64,000 nt of DNA from Aquiflexum balticum DSM 16537 (GCF_900176595.1 NZ_LT838813.1:1302001-1366000); one strand, 5' to 3'; shown: positions 16,854-25,389, numbered from the stretch's first letter. A program made the numbers and translations. Notes: a model not told the origin generated them from the sequence alone.

Positions 16854-17984
16854 TTATCTGAACATATCAAAGACTTCTTTTCTTACACCATCATTGATAA
16901 TCAAGGCAAGAATGAGGGAAACCAAAAGGCCTATTGTAGCTTTTAAAAGGTCTTTTCTTGCAAGGTACAAGGCCCTGAAAAGTCGTGCTTTTCTCTTTTC
17001 AAGTTTTTTGGATTTTGCCAGCGCGATGGCCAATTCCCTGCCACCCAATAAACCGATAAAAACCCAGGTAGTACTCATGGGGACGTTGTTGAGCATTTTG
17101 AAATAGAACAGGATAATGGCATACACAAAATCCACTAAAGTTGCTGCCCGTACATCAGTGACACGGGTTTTTTCATTGACAATACCCTGTATCCTGTCTC
17201 CTTTCATGTAAAACAAAAATCCCAATCCCAGAAAAACAAATCCGGTGTATCCCAAAAACTCCCAAACATTTAATTGCCGGGGTAAGAAAACTGCAATGTT
17301 GGCAGCATCCTGCATAATCCAGACAGCCCATAAAGTCCCTGAGGTGATCCATTGCAATACATACCAATAAGGTTTGGCTTCCCCCTTCAAATAGGTCTCA
17401 ACAAATTTTTCCAGAATAAACCAAACTATTATCGCAATGACGAATGCTAGAAGATAACCCACAAAGGATTTTTGCATCACATCGAGGATTGTCCCGGCTT
17501 TATAAGTGAAAACATTCAGCAGTAAAAAAGTAGTGGAAACAGGCATCCTCATTCTGGTCATGACCAAGAGAACGATGGGTGCTGCAAGTTGTAGAAAAAC
17601 AAAATTTTCAGGAGCACGGTCCAAACCAGGTACCTGTAATCTCTCATAAGTGACATCACCATTAAAAGCAAACCAACTGTATGTGACCGTTCCTACAAAT
17701 ATTAGCCCCATGAAAAGCCAAAGCCAATACCACTTTTTAGTTTGATTGGATGCGATGAATGTACCGATGGTCTGAATACTGTCATTGGCGATTGCAGAGT
17801 ATGCGGCAAGGAAAAAGCCAAACCACATTGCCAAATAGGTATAAGGAGTAATAATTCCGGCAATGGAAATAAGAATACAGACTACTAATAAAAAGGATTT
17901 TTCTTTTTTTGTGAAATCAAAAAGTGAATAGGCTGCTTTGGATAAAGCGTCCTGATTTATGTTTTGGTCTTTAAGTTTGGCCAT
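16854..17984 (-). CDS. PiT-family-like (phosphate permease-like) membrane protein
   Basis: A 376-residue protein with about nine or ten hydrophobic segments. Two inverted-topology repeats carry PiT-like signatures. The first half has AYSAIANDSIQTIGTF (about residues 81-96), where classical PiT has GANDVANA. MPVSTTF in the first half and NVPMSTTWVFIGLLGGRELA in the second match the family P-x-S-T-T motifs. The signature differs enough that phosphate is not certain; other oxyanions are possible. A divergent Na/Pi-type gene lies 333 bp away, which supports an anion-uptake theme. The N-terminal 25 residues are soluble and charged. Confidence 0.7.
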   Translation of the reverse strand: MAKLKDQNINQDALSKAAYSLFDFTKKEKSFLLVVCILISIAGIITPYTYLAMWFGFFLAAYSAIANDSIQTIGTFIASNQTKKWYWLWLFMGLIFVGTVTYSWFAFNGDVTYERLQVPGLDRAPENFVFLQLAAPIVLLVMTRMRMPVSTTFLLLNVFTYKAGTILDVMQKSFVGYLLAFVIAIIVWFILEKFVETYLKGEAKPYWYVLQWITSGTLWAVWIMQDAANIAVFLPRQLNVWEFLGYTGFVFLGLGFLFYMKGDRIQGIVNEKTRVTDVRAATLVDFVYAIILFYFKMLNNVPMSTTWVFIGLLGGRELAIALAKSKKLEKRKARLFRALYLARKDLLKATIGLLVSLILALIINDGVRKEVFDMFR

Positions 17985-18259
17985 ATAAGGGTTGTCGGAA
18001 GAATTTTAAATCCCGTGCAAATTTAAAGAAGATTATTTGGCTATAATATTAAGAAATTGTTAAGCCAAGTTTTTTTAATTATTTTTATCAAACAGATGAT
18101 TTTAAAACCAAAAGTTGATATTAATACAAATTTTGCACCCAATAAAGAATTCGGGCAATAATTTATGGTTCCAAAGCAAATAAAGCCATTATTTGGACAT
18201 TATTTTAATATTAACAAAAGTTTCATATCAAAACAGCTTTATTTACATGGGTTTCCAGT
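17985..18259. other. AT-rich intergenic region between divergent transporter genes
   Basis: AT-rich, with several runs of A and T and no open frame of interest. It must carry the promoter of the PiT-like gene on the minus strand, but I cannot place one with confidence. The plus-strand promoter and leader of the Na/Pi-type gene follow directly. Confidence 0.4.
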
Positions 18260-18266
18260 TACTTTG
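18260..18266 (+). promoter_or_regulatory. -7 promoter element of the Na/Pi-type transporter gene
   Basis: TACTTTG matches TAnnTTTG apart from one missing base of spacing. No clear TTTG was found at the expected -33 position. Transcription from here would give a leader of roughly 45 nt. Confidence 0.4.
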
Positions 18267-18288
18267 CACTTGATTTAATAGAAGTTTG

Positions 18289-18311
18289 ACCCCTTCATGC
18301 AAGGGGTTTTT
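18289..18311 (+). promoter_or_regulatory. Terminator-like hairpin in the leader of the Na/Pi-type gene
   Basis: ACCCCTT (18289-18295) pairs perfectly with AAGGGGT (18301-18307) around a CATGC loop and runs into five T. It ends 6 bp before the ATG. No gene reading rightwards ends upstream, so it is unlikely to terminate an earlier transcript. It could act as an attenuator or block ribosome access. Confidence 0.55.
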
Positions 18312-18317
18312 GTATAA

Positions 18318-19508
18318 ATGACCGAACTGAAAAAATCCGTTTTGCAGCAAAATAAGGGTTGGACCTTTATACAAATGCTAATTGCATTTGTGCTGTTTAT
18401 GTTTTCTATTGATTTGCTGACCATGTCTATGCTCAGCATCAACAGTCAATTGGCGGAGGAATTGTTTCAGGCCACCAATAATCCTTTTGTAGGACTTTTT
18501 GTAGGACTTTTGATGACTGCATTGATTCAAAGCAGTTCCACAGTGACAGCGATGATAGTAGCTGTGGTAGCTTCAGGTAATCTCACTTTGATGCAAGCGG
18601 TACCTCTGGTAATGGGAGCCAATATAGGAACTACAATCACGAGTACTCTGGTAGCTTTTTCCTTTATCATGAAAAAAACAGAGTTCCGAAAAGCACTTTC
18701 AGCAGGGGTACTGCATGATATTTTTAATATCCTTACAGTGATTATTTTATTGCCTTTGGAAATCTATTTCGGTTTTTTGACTGAGTCAGCGGTGTTCCTG
18801 ACCAAAACATTCTTTGACCAGAATCAGAATTACGATGTTCAATATACTTACAACATCTTATTTACAAGGCCACTTACCAATTGGGTGGTGGAATTTATCA
18901 ATTCTCCAATCATCAGTTTGGTCTTGGCTGTAGTTTTGGTTTTTGTTTCCATTAAATTTCTATCAGTCACCGTATTTAGAACTTTTGTTTCCAAAAATTA
19001 CAACAATCTAGGCAAATACATTTTTAAACAACCCTATATTGCATTTGTGTATGGAATGTTCTTTACTGCGGCTGTACAGTCCAGTACAGTCACCACCTCC
19101 CTTATTGTACCTGCTGTTGCCAACAGAAAAGTATCTTTGGTAAAAGTATTTCCCTTTATCATCGGTGCCAATATAGGGACCACAATCACTGCGGCAATTG
19201 CTGCTATTTACAAAACAGAAGCCGCCATCAGTATTGCCATAGTACACTTTCTGTTCAATTTATTCGGGGCTTTATTCTTTATGCCTTATTCCGGGATCAG
19301 AAATATTCCTGTAAAAATTGCCACTTTTTTGGGTAAAGAATCTGTCAAGTCCAGAATTGTAGGTTTTGCCTATATATTATTGACATTTTTTCTTATTCCC
19401 TTTTTGTTGATTTATTTCAACAAAGATGACAGTTTTCCAAATATGGAAAAAGATAGAACCGAATCACCAAAAACAGAGATAGTCGTTAAAAATCCGGGTG
19501 AAGATTAA
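18318..19508 (+). CDS. Na+/phosphate cotransporter family (NptA/PF02690-like) protein
   Basis: A 396-residue membrane protein with two inverted repeats, each holding the QSSS/T signature: TALIQSSSTVTAMIVAVVAS with MGANIGTTITS, and TAAVQSSTVTTSLIVPAV with IGANIGTTITAAI. This is diagnostic of the Na/Pi cotransporter family, which imports phosphate driven by sodium across the inner membrane. It lacks the C-terminal PhoU-like domain of longer members and ends in a short charged tail. It overlaps the convergent deoC by 4 nt at its 3' end. A terminator-like hairpin sits in its leader. Confidence 0.9.
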   Translation: MTELKKSVLQQNKGWTFIQMLIAFVLFMFSIDLLTMSMLSINSQLAEELFQATNNPFVGLFVGLLMTALIQSSSTVTAMIVAVVASGNLTLMQAVPLVMGANIGTTITSTLVAFSFIMKKTEFRKALSAGVLHDIFNILTVIILLPLEIYFGFLTESAVFLTKTFFDQNQNYDVQYTYNILFTRPLTNWVVEFINSPIISLVLAVVLVFVSIKFLSVTVFRTFVSKNYNNLGKYIFKQPYIAFVYGMFFTAAVQSSTVTTSLIVPAVANRKVSLVKVFPFIIGANIGTTITAAIAAIYKTEAAISIAIVHFLFNLFGALFFMPYSGIRNIPVKIATFLGKESVKSRIVGFAYILLTFFLIPFLLIYFNKDDSFPNMEKDRTESPKTEIVVKNPGED

Positions 19509-20170
19509 GAATCTATTTTTCTTGCATCATTTACGATCTGAACACCTGAACTAGTTCCAAGCCTATCTGCACCGGCTCTAATCAATGCAATTGCTTGGTC
19601 CAAGCTCTTGATGCCACCGCTGGCCTTGATTCCGACATTGCTGGGCAAGTGCTTTCTCATAAGCCTGATATGTTCCTCTTTTGCACCTTCCGGGGCAAAA
19701 CCTGTGGAGGTTTTTACATAATCCACTCCGGAATCAGCACATATTTCGCAGGCTTTGATGATTTCAGTATCGTCAAGATAAGCCGTCTCTATGATTACCT
19801 TGAGTATTCTGTCGCTGTCATGGCATAATTGTGATAACCTGGCCAATTCAATTTTGGGCCAGTTCATTCCTGCCTTAAAAGCGGTAATGGACCATACCAC
19901 ATCGATTTCGTCAGCACCGTTTTTGATCAGTTGCTCTGTTTCAAATAATTTGGTTTCGGTCAGGTTATATCCCAAAGGAAAGCCAACCACACTGACCAAC
20001 TGAATGTCTGACTCTCCTATTTCTCTTTTGGCTTTTTTAACCCAGAAAGGGGGCACACAAATACCTACAAAACCAAACTCTTTGGCATCCCTTACCAAGC
20101 CCTCAATGTCAGCATCGGTGGTTTGAACTTTGAGAACAGTCTGTTCAATGTATCTTTCAATGTTCTTCAT
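19505..20170 (-). CDS. deoC: Deoxyribose-phosphate aldolase
   Basis: A 221-residue class I aldolase that splits 2-deoxyribose-5-phosphate into glyceraldehyde-3-phosphate and acetaldehyde in deoxynucleoside salvage. The Schiff-base lysine is Lys153 in DYVKTSTGF. The second active-site lysine is in GIKASGGIKS, and the GADRLGTSSG phosphate site closes the barrel. Its start overlaps the stop of the upstream dehydrogenase-like gene by 14 nt, so translation is probably coupled. Pairing deoC with a saccharopine/alanine-dehydrogenase-like gene is not an obvious pathway link. Confidence 0.95.
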   Translation of the reverse strand: MKNIERYIEQTVLKVQTTDADIEGLVRDAKEFGFVGICVPPFWVKKAKREIGESDIQLVSVVGFPLGYNLTETKLFETEQLIKNGADEIDVVWSITAFKAGMNWPKIELARLSQLCHDSDRILKVIIETAYLDDTEIIKACEICADSGVDYVKTSTGFAPEGAKEEHIRLMRKHLPSNVGIKASGGIKSLDQAIALIRAGADRLGTSSGVQIVNDARKIDS

Positions 20171-21389
20171 AATCTTCTGATGGTTCTTTTCCAGCTACAT
20201 AATCTTTCAGGTAGATAAATTCTATGGTAAGGTCTCCATTTTTAGTGATAGTGGCCTGGTCAAGAATGGCAGATTCTTCCTTCAATAATTCGGGTACGAG
20301 ATGCTGCATCAATTGGGTTCCGAATTCCTCAGAGGCATCTCTGGGAAGCTCTGTCGGGAGGTTATCAATGGCCATCAAAGAAATACTGCTTTGCTTTCCG
20401 AAGGCAGGTAATTCTGAAAAGGATTCTCTATCTATATCATATACTGGATCGAGGATAGTGCTTGGCCTTGTTGTAGTAGGAATTGAACCGTTGATATCAC
20501 AGGTAATATCAGCTATAACCGATATTGAAAAATCTTCAGATTTAATATCCAGGGGATTAAACAATTTTGGAGCGCGATGATCCCAATAAGCTGCTGCAAT
20601 AAGTATATCACTGACTTCCGCATATTTAAGAAAATGACTTTCATACAAGCCGGGTGAACTATAAAACTCCTTCTGATCGTAACCGCCGTCTGTTTTACGT
20701 CGGTTGTAATCTTCACAGGACAAAACGGAATATACAGCCTCGTCAAAATATTGCTGTAAAAACTCTTTGGTTCCGACTTTTCTGATTCCGACCTGATCCA
20801 GAATTTCCATTACTCCATGGGCAACCCTACCCGTTCCTGTCACTATGATCTTAATGGGAGGAAGCTGAACCTTTAGAAGTTCCTGGTGAATTTCAGATCT
20901 GTCAAAACAGAGATAAGCCCTCTTTAAATCAAATAATCCGCTTTTTTTACCATAAGTCCAAAGACCATTATATGCGCCGACTATTCCTGCCCATCTGCCA
21001 AACGCTACCGTCCTGTTGCCTTTATGGTCCTTAAGAACCTCATAATCCAAAAGGGTAATTCCCTTGTCCAAAACAGCCCGGAGCAAATCTCTGTTATTTG
21101 CCTGTTCTTTGATAGTATGGGAGAAAAAAAGATATTTTTTACCAGGGACCAATTTATAAACAGGGACTTCTTTGATTCCCATCAAAAGGTCACAAAATGA
21201 AACATCATCTAAAACTTCAATTCCTTCAGCGGTATATTCTTCATCGGAAAAACATCTAATCGGGCTGGATTCTACATAGAAAGAAAGCTTGCCACCATAC
21301 TGTATAGTCAATTCAGACAATTGACGTGGAGTAAATGCCACTCTTTTGTCTGCGGGGATTTTACATTCTTTTATTAAACCTATCTTCAT
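20157..21389 (-). CDS. Alanine dehydrogenase / saccharopine dehydrogenase-like NAD(P)-dependent oxidoreductase
   Basis: A 410-residue protein. The N-terminal half reads as an AlaDH/PNT N-domain (IGLIKECKIPADKRVAFTP ...), with VAFGRWAGIVGAYNG near residues 128-142. It is followed by a Rossmann-like segment, IKIIVTGTGRVAHGVMEILD, near residues 180-198. DITCDINGSIPTTTRPST, later in the protein, is a hallmark of saccharopine dehydrogenase (lysine-forming) and the lysine-ketoglutarate reductase group. Lysine biosynthesis in Bacteroidota normally uses diaminopimelate, so a degradative or unknown imino-acid reaction is more likely. It is the first gene of a two-gene unit with deoC. Confidence 0.8.
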   Translation of the reverse strand: MKIGLIKECKIPADKRVAFTPRQLSELTIQYGGKLSFYVESSPIRCFSDEEYTAEGIEVLDDVSFCDLLMGIKEVPVYKLVPGKKYLFFSHTIKEQANNRDLLRAVLDKGITLLDYEVLKDHKGNRTVAFGRWAGIVGAYNGLWTYGKKSGLFDLKRAYLCFDRSEIHQELLKVQLPPIKIIVTGTGRVAHGVMEILDQVGIRKVGTKEFLQQYFDEAVYSVLSCEDYNRRKTDGGYDQKEFYSSPGLYESHFLKYAEVSDILIAAAYWDHRAPKLFNPLDIKSEDFSISVIADITCDINGSIPTTTRPSTILDPVYDIDRESFSELPAFGKQSSISLMAIDNLPTELPRDASEEFGTQLMQHLVPELLKEESAILDQATITKNGDLTIEFIYLKDYVAGKEPSEDYEEH

Positions 21390-21519
21390 GGATTTTGGAT
21401 TACTTTGATAGAAATTTGAAAAATCTAATTTAGATATTCATTTTGTTGACAGAGAATCCCAAGTGGATAAATTTTCTTTTTGAATTTTGTTTAAGGATAT
21501 TCGTGAAAAAAGAAGCAGC

Positions 21520-22116
21520 ATGTCCTATTTGATTTTGGTATTACTTTGGGTCTTATTCTATTTTTTTCATTCTGTTTTTGCCAGCCTCAATATAAAAAGA
21601 AAATTTAAAGCGGTAATGGGAAGATACTATATATGGTATAGATTACTTTATTCAATTTTCGCCACATTCCACTTTCTGCTGATTTTTGTTTATTCAGCAA
21701 CTTTAATCGAACAAAGAATGCTTAATCAATCTCCATTGTTTACATATATTGGATATATGTTGGCAGGGTTGGGGACGATTATTTTAGTCAAGTCCTTCAA
21801 ACATTTCAGTAATCTGAAGTTTGTCGGATTGACTTTGCATGATGATTTGAAAGAAAAGGAAAAACTGATCACCAAAGGTATTCATGAATATATCAGGCAC
21901 CCAATTTATACCGGATTGATTTTGATTTTCTTGGGATATTTTTTTTATCAACCATCACCAAGTTCTATGGTACATTTTATCATGTTGCTTGCCTATCTCC
22001 CCTTTGGAATACACTTTGAGGAGAAAAAACTTATAGCAACTTACGGGGAGGATTACAGGAAATATAAAAAAGCTGTCCCATCGCTCTTCCCTTTTAAACT
22101 AAAAAAGACCGCTTAA
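21520..22116 (+). CDS. Isoprenylcysteine carboxyl methyltransferase (ICMT)-like membrane protein
   Basis: A 198-residue protein with five or so hydrophobic segments. The C-terminal methyltransferase motif is present: GIHEYIRHPIYTGLI followed about 45 residues later by EEKKLIATYGEDYRKYKKAV and SLFPF. The ATG at 21520 is preferred over an upstream TTG. The ICMT/PEMT-like family methylates carboxylates or phospholipid head groups using SAM; the bacterial substrate is generally unknown. It is monocistronic, between a divergent dehydrogenase gene and a shared terminator. Confidence 0.8.
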   Translation: MSYLILVLLWVLFYFFHSVFASLNIKRKFKAVMGRYYIWYRLLYSIFATFHFLLIFVYSATLIEQRMLNQSPLFTYIGYMLAGLGTIILVKSFKHFSNLKFVGLTLHDDLKEKEKLITKGIHEYIRHPIYTGLILIFLGYFFYQPSPSSMVHFIMLLAYLPFGIHFEEKKLIATYGEDYRKYKKAVPSLFPFKLKKTA

Positions 22117-22129
22117 AACGGTCTTTTTT
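22101..22129. terminator. Bidirectional terminator
   Basis: An 11-bp perfect stem AAAAAAGACCG / CGGTCTTTTTT with a 7-nt loop lies between convergent genes. T-runs occur on both strands. Confidence 0.9.
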
Positions 22130-22130
22130 A

Positions 22131-22676
22131 TTAATCCAATCCTTTGAAATCCACTTCAAAGACCAATACTGAGTTTGGCGGGATTCTGGGATTTGTTTCA
22201 CTGTCCCTATACCCATAGGGTGAGGGTATTATTATAATCCCTTTGGAACCACTTTTAAGATTTCTAAAACCGAAGTTGAATCCTGTGATAGCTTCTGAAC
22301 CGCCTTGAGTAAATTGAAACAAACGGTAATTTCTATTTTCAGAGAAAATACCGTTTTCTATGGCCACAGATTCAATGCTGGTATCAAAGACTGAACCATC
22401 GAGTAAGCTGCCGGTATAATCTGTAAAGATAAGGTTACCATTTACTGGTCTTACTCCATCTCCTTCCTCCTGAACAATGACTACTACACCTGTGGGGTCG
22501 TGGACCCTATATAAACTGTCTATTGGTGTATTGAGTAGATATTCGTCAATAATTATTCTATCTCTGGCCAGATTACCCTCACTGTCATAAACCGGACCAA
22601 AAGGATTTGGAGCTTCGCAGGCAAAACCTATTACCAACAATAAAATCAGTGAAACTAAGGATATGGTTTTTTTCAT
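22131..22676 (-). CDS. FKBP-type peptidyl-prolyl isomerase-like lipoprotein (copy 3 of 3)
   Basis: A 181-residue lipoprotein (lipobox GFAC, Cys20) with one FKBP domain. The core YTGSLLDGSVFDTS is intact. The motif normally reading VIxGWDxG is AITGFNFGF, so the active-site Trp is Phe. About 17 residues are inserted after FDTS. Catalytic isomerase activity may be weak; a chaperone role in the periplasm is possible. It is the last gene of a four-gene minus-strand cluster (DHH phosphoesterase, then three FKBPs), 12 bp after its neighbour, and ends at the shared terminator. Confidence 0.85.
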   Translation of the reverse strand: MKKTISLVSLILLLVIGFACEAPNPFGPVYDSEGNLARDRIIIDEYLLNTPIDSLYRVHDPTGVVVIVQEEGDGVRPVNGNLIFTDYTGSLLDGSVFDTSIESVAIENGIFSENRNYRLFQFTQGGSEAITGFNFGFRNLKSGSKGIIIIPSPYGYRDSETNPRIPPNSVLVFEVDFKGLD

Positions 22677-22688
22677 TGATTTATCTTA

Positions 22689-23246
22689 CTATTCATCTTT
22701 AATTGGCACTTGCAAAAGATTAATTTGAAAAACAAGTGGGGAGTTTGCCGGAATATCATTTTGAGGCCTGGAGCCATAGCCATATAGAGAAGGGAAAATC
22801 ACCGTGGCAATATCACCTTCCTCCATTCTGGATAGAGCAAATTCAAAGCCAATAATAAGACCGGTAACCCCAAAAATCATCTTGAAAGGTTCGTAAGTCC
22901 TATTGGGATTGAACATATTGTTGGCTCTTGCTACCGAATCAACGGAGGTATCAAAAACAAAATTATTCAACAATTTACCAACATAATCCACACTTATAGT
23001 ATCACCTATAGCAGGAAGATTTCCACTACCTGAAGTTTCTTGCCAAAAAATCCTTATACCTGTAGCAGGGTCAATGAATTCTTTGACAGCGGGGATATCG
23101 TTCTCAGAAATGTATTTTTCAATCTGCTCCAGATTTCTTTGGAATATTACTTGGTCATTTTCACTGTCTGATACACAGGAAGAAAAAAAACCCAGTACTG
23201 CGATAACTATTAAGCTTAATCTATTCATTCTATTATTTTTGGACAT
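22689..23246 (-). CDS. FKBP-type peptidyl-prolyl isomerase-like lipoprotein (copy 2 of 3)
   Basis: A 185-residue protein with a hydrophobic N-terminus ending in SSCVS (probable lipobox). The FKBP core reads VDYVGKLLNNFVFDTS. The GWDxG motif is replaced by LIIGFEFAL, again without the active-site Trp, and the final strand reads SPLVFQINLLQ. It resembles copy 3 more than copy 1, suggesting a local duplication. Its ATG overlaps the stop of copy 1 by 14 nt. Likely periplasmic and membrane-anchored. Confidence 0.85.
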   Translation of the reverse strand: MSKNNRMNRLSLIVIAVLGFFSSCVSDSENDQVIFQRNLEQIEKYISENDIPAVKEFIDPATGIRIFWQETSGSGNLPAIGDTISVDYVGKLLNNFVFDTSVDSVARANNMFNPNRTYEPFKMIFGVTGLIIGFEFALSRMEEGDIATVIFPSLYGYGSRPQNDIPANSPLVFQINLLQVPIKDE

Positions 23247-24171
23247 CTGTGATTTCTACGTCGAAAATCAGGATAGAGTTCGCTTTGATGACACCGCCGG
23301 TATCCCTGTCCCCATAAGCCAAAGGAGAAGGAATGATGAATTTAGCTTTATCACCTTTTTTGAGGAGACCCAAACCTTCATCCCAGCCCTGAATGACACG
23401 GCCCTGACCCACCTGAACCTCCAAAGGACCATATCCACCCTGAAGATCTCTTTGTTCATTATATACACCGGCTTCCTGTGCCTTTTCTTTCATGCTTGTG
23501 TCGAATATAGTGCCGTCTAACAGGTACCCTGCATAGTGGACAGAAGCCATATCACCACTTTCGATCTCAGGTCCTGAACCTTCTTCTTCTATGACGTAAT
23601 AAAGACCGGATTCTGTCCTGGTTGCTTTGATATTATTTTCAGCAAGATAATCCTCGATTGTCTGTGTCTCCAGTTCTAATTGTTTTACAGCAAGTTCAGC
23701 CTGCTTTTTCATCTGAGCTTCTTGCAAAGAAGTAAAATATGCTTCCACACCTTGCTGGTCCAATACATCTATGACACCGATACGGATTTTTACATTTTTT
23801 TCTCTATCAAGGAAAAAGGGCATGTTCGCTTCACCAAAAACTTTCAAGGAATTGGCTTCGAATGCAATGCTGTCACCTTTTTTGAGATTCAGGAAAATCT
23901 CATCCATCCCACTTTCCCTTGGTAAAGAATCGTTGAATTGAAGGTATCCAGGCATATTTTGGTCATAGGTGGATATAAAGGTGGAGTCTTTGTCATTTGT
24001 CACAATAAGATGATAAAGGACAAACTCACCGTTTTTAGGTTTTTGAGAACCTTCTTTGATATAAGTATATTCTATACCATCCGAAGTAGTCTCGGTTTTT
24101 TTGCAGGACATAAGACCTGCCGCTGTAACTAAAATGACAGCAGACAACAAAACACTTTTAATTTTTTTCAT
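23233..24171 (-). CDS. FKBP-type peptidyl-prolyl isomerase lipoprotein with extended N-terminal domain (copy 1 of 3)
   Basis: A 312-residue lipoprotein (lipobox LMSC, Cys23). Residues 30-135 form an FKBP-like or regulatory domain with FxLKKGDSI but no active-site set. A charged helix (about 140-180) follows, then a full FKBP domain (190-312) with VHYAGYLLDGTIFDTS, VIQGWDEGL, LAYGDRDTGGVI and SILIFDVEI. This is the only one of the three copies with a canonical Trp active site. The N-helix-FKBP layout resembles Mip/FkpA dimerising isomerases. Its ATG overlaps the upstream DHH gene by 14 nt. It probably assists folding of secreted proteins. Confidence 0.88.
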   Translation of the reverse strand: MKKIKSVLLSAVILVTAAGLMSCKKTETTSDGIEYTYIKEGSQKPKNGEFVLYHLIVTNDKDSTFISTYDQNMPGYLQFNDSLPRESGMDEIFLNLKKGDSIAFEANSLKVFGEANMPFFLDREKNVKIRIGVIDVLDQQGVEAYFTSLQEAQMKKQAELAVKQLELETQTIEDYLAENNIKATRTESGLYYVIEEEGSGPEIESGDMASVHYAGYLLDGTIFDTSMKEKAQEAGVYNEQRDLQGGYGPLEVQVGQGRVIQGWDEGLGLLKKGDKAKFIIPSPLAYGDRDTGGVIKANSILIFDVEITDVQK

Positions 24172-25198
24172 GAATGAGTTCAGCTTGATTGAAGAGGATA
24201 TTATAATTTTCTTTTATTAGTTTTTCGAATTTTTCTGTGGTTTCCTGTAAACTTAACCGGGATTTTCCTCCTGATGCATTTTTGTGTCCGCCACCTTCAA
24301 AATAGCTTGCAGCGAATTTATTTACAGCAACATCTTCGGTGGATCTGAAGGAAATTTTGACACCATCTTCACGTTCTGTAAACAAAGCAGCAATTTTGAT
24401 TCCATCCAGGGAAAGCGCATAATTGACCAGACCCTCGGTATCTCCTGTTTGGGAATTGTATTTTCTGAGATCTTTTTTGTTTATGGCAAAATAGGCAGTT
24501 TTCAGGTCTTCCATGATTACCAGCCTTCTGGTAATAGCAAAACCAATGAATTTCAGCCTGTCAATACTATTGGTATCATAAATGAACCTCGAAATCCTGG
24601 AATTGTCCGCGCCTATGCCAATCAGTTCAGCCGTGATAAGATGTACATTTTTCGTTGTATTTGGATGTCTGAAACCTCCGGTATCAGTCATTATTCCAGC
24701 ATAAAGGCATTCTGCGATATCTTTATCAATCAGTTCTTTATCACCGATTTCAACGATAAGCTCATAGACCAACTCACAGGTAGCAGCAGCTTTGGTACTC
24801 CAATACCTGAAATCTGAAAAATCTTTGGGATCTTGGTGATGGTCAATGTTTACTATATATGCGTTGGATTTCTCTATATGGTCCTTCATATCTTGCAGCC
24901 TGTTGGTGCAAGAAAAGTCCATGCAGAAAATCATGGTAGCATTCTGAATTAAATCAATAGCACGTGGCTGTTGGTTTTTATCTTCAAAATTGATTACCTC
25001 ATCGTTTCCTTTCATCCAGTGCAAGAAATACGGATAATCGGATGGGGTAATAACAGTTACCTTATGACCTTTTTTCTTCAAATAATTTGCCATACCCAAC
25101 GAAGAACCCAGTGCATCCGCATCAGGTTTGTGGTGGGTGGTAATGACAATTTTTTGGGGTGAAGAAATTTTATATTTGAATGACTCTAATTCTCGCAT
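24158..25198 (-). CDS. DHH/DHHA1 phosphoesterase, NrnA-like oligoribonuclease/pAp-phosphatase family
   Basis: A 346-residue protein. The DHH domain shows THHKPDADALGSSLG (19-33), the MDFS motif, IDHHQDP (the DHH signature, about 118-124) and DTGGFRHPNT. The C-terminal DHHA1 domain ends with GGGHKNASGG. NrnA-type enzymes degrade nano-RNAs, and some dephosphorylate pAp or cut c-di-AMP products; which applies cannot be told. It heads the cluster with three FKBPs and is coupled to the first by a 14-nt overlap. I see no functional reason for that pairing beyond shared transcription. Confidence 0.9.
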   Translation of the reverse strand: MRELESFKYKISSPQKIVITTHHKPDADALGSSLGMANYLKKKGHKVTVITPSDYPYFLHWMKGNDEVINFEDKNQQPRAIDLIQNATMIFCMDFSCTNRLQDMKDHIEKSNAYIVNIDHHQDPKDFSDFRYWSTKAAATCELVYELIVEIGDKELIDKDIAECLYAGIMTDTGGFRHPNTTKNVHLITAELIGIGADNSRISRFIYDTNSIDRLKFIGFAITRRLVIMEDLKTAYFAINKKDLRKYNSQTGDTEGLVNYALSLDGIKIAALFTEREDGVKISFRSTEDVAVNKFAASYFEGGGHKNASGGKSRLSLQETTEKFEKLIKENYNILFNQAELIHEKN

Positions 25199-25345
25199 TT
25201 GATTGCTGTTGCATGCCTCCTAGAAGAACACAGTCCGCAAAGGTCAGGATAATTTTTGAAAAATCCCAATATCCCCAATTGACTAATCTTGAGGTATGGT
25301 AATGGATAATTCATGTTCTTTTTTCGGACTTTCAATGAATTCGCC

Positions 25346-25353
25346 TATTTTTG
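25346..25353 (+). promoter_or_regulatory. Candidate -7 promoter element of ndk
   Basis: TATTTTTG fits TAnnTTTG and lies 36 bp before the chosen ATG. A clear -33 TTTG is missing. Confidence 0.4.
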
Positions 25354-25389
25354 AGGCCAAATCAAAAAATAGAATCAAATTTTAATTCA

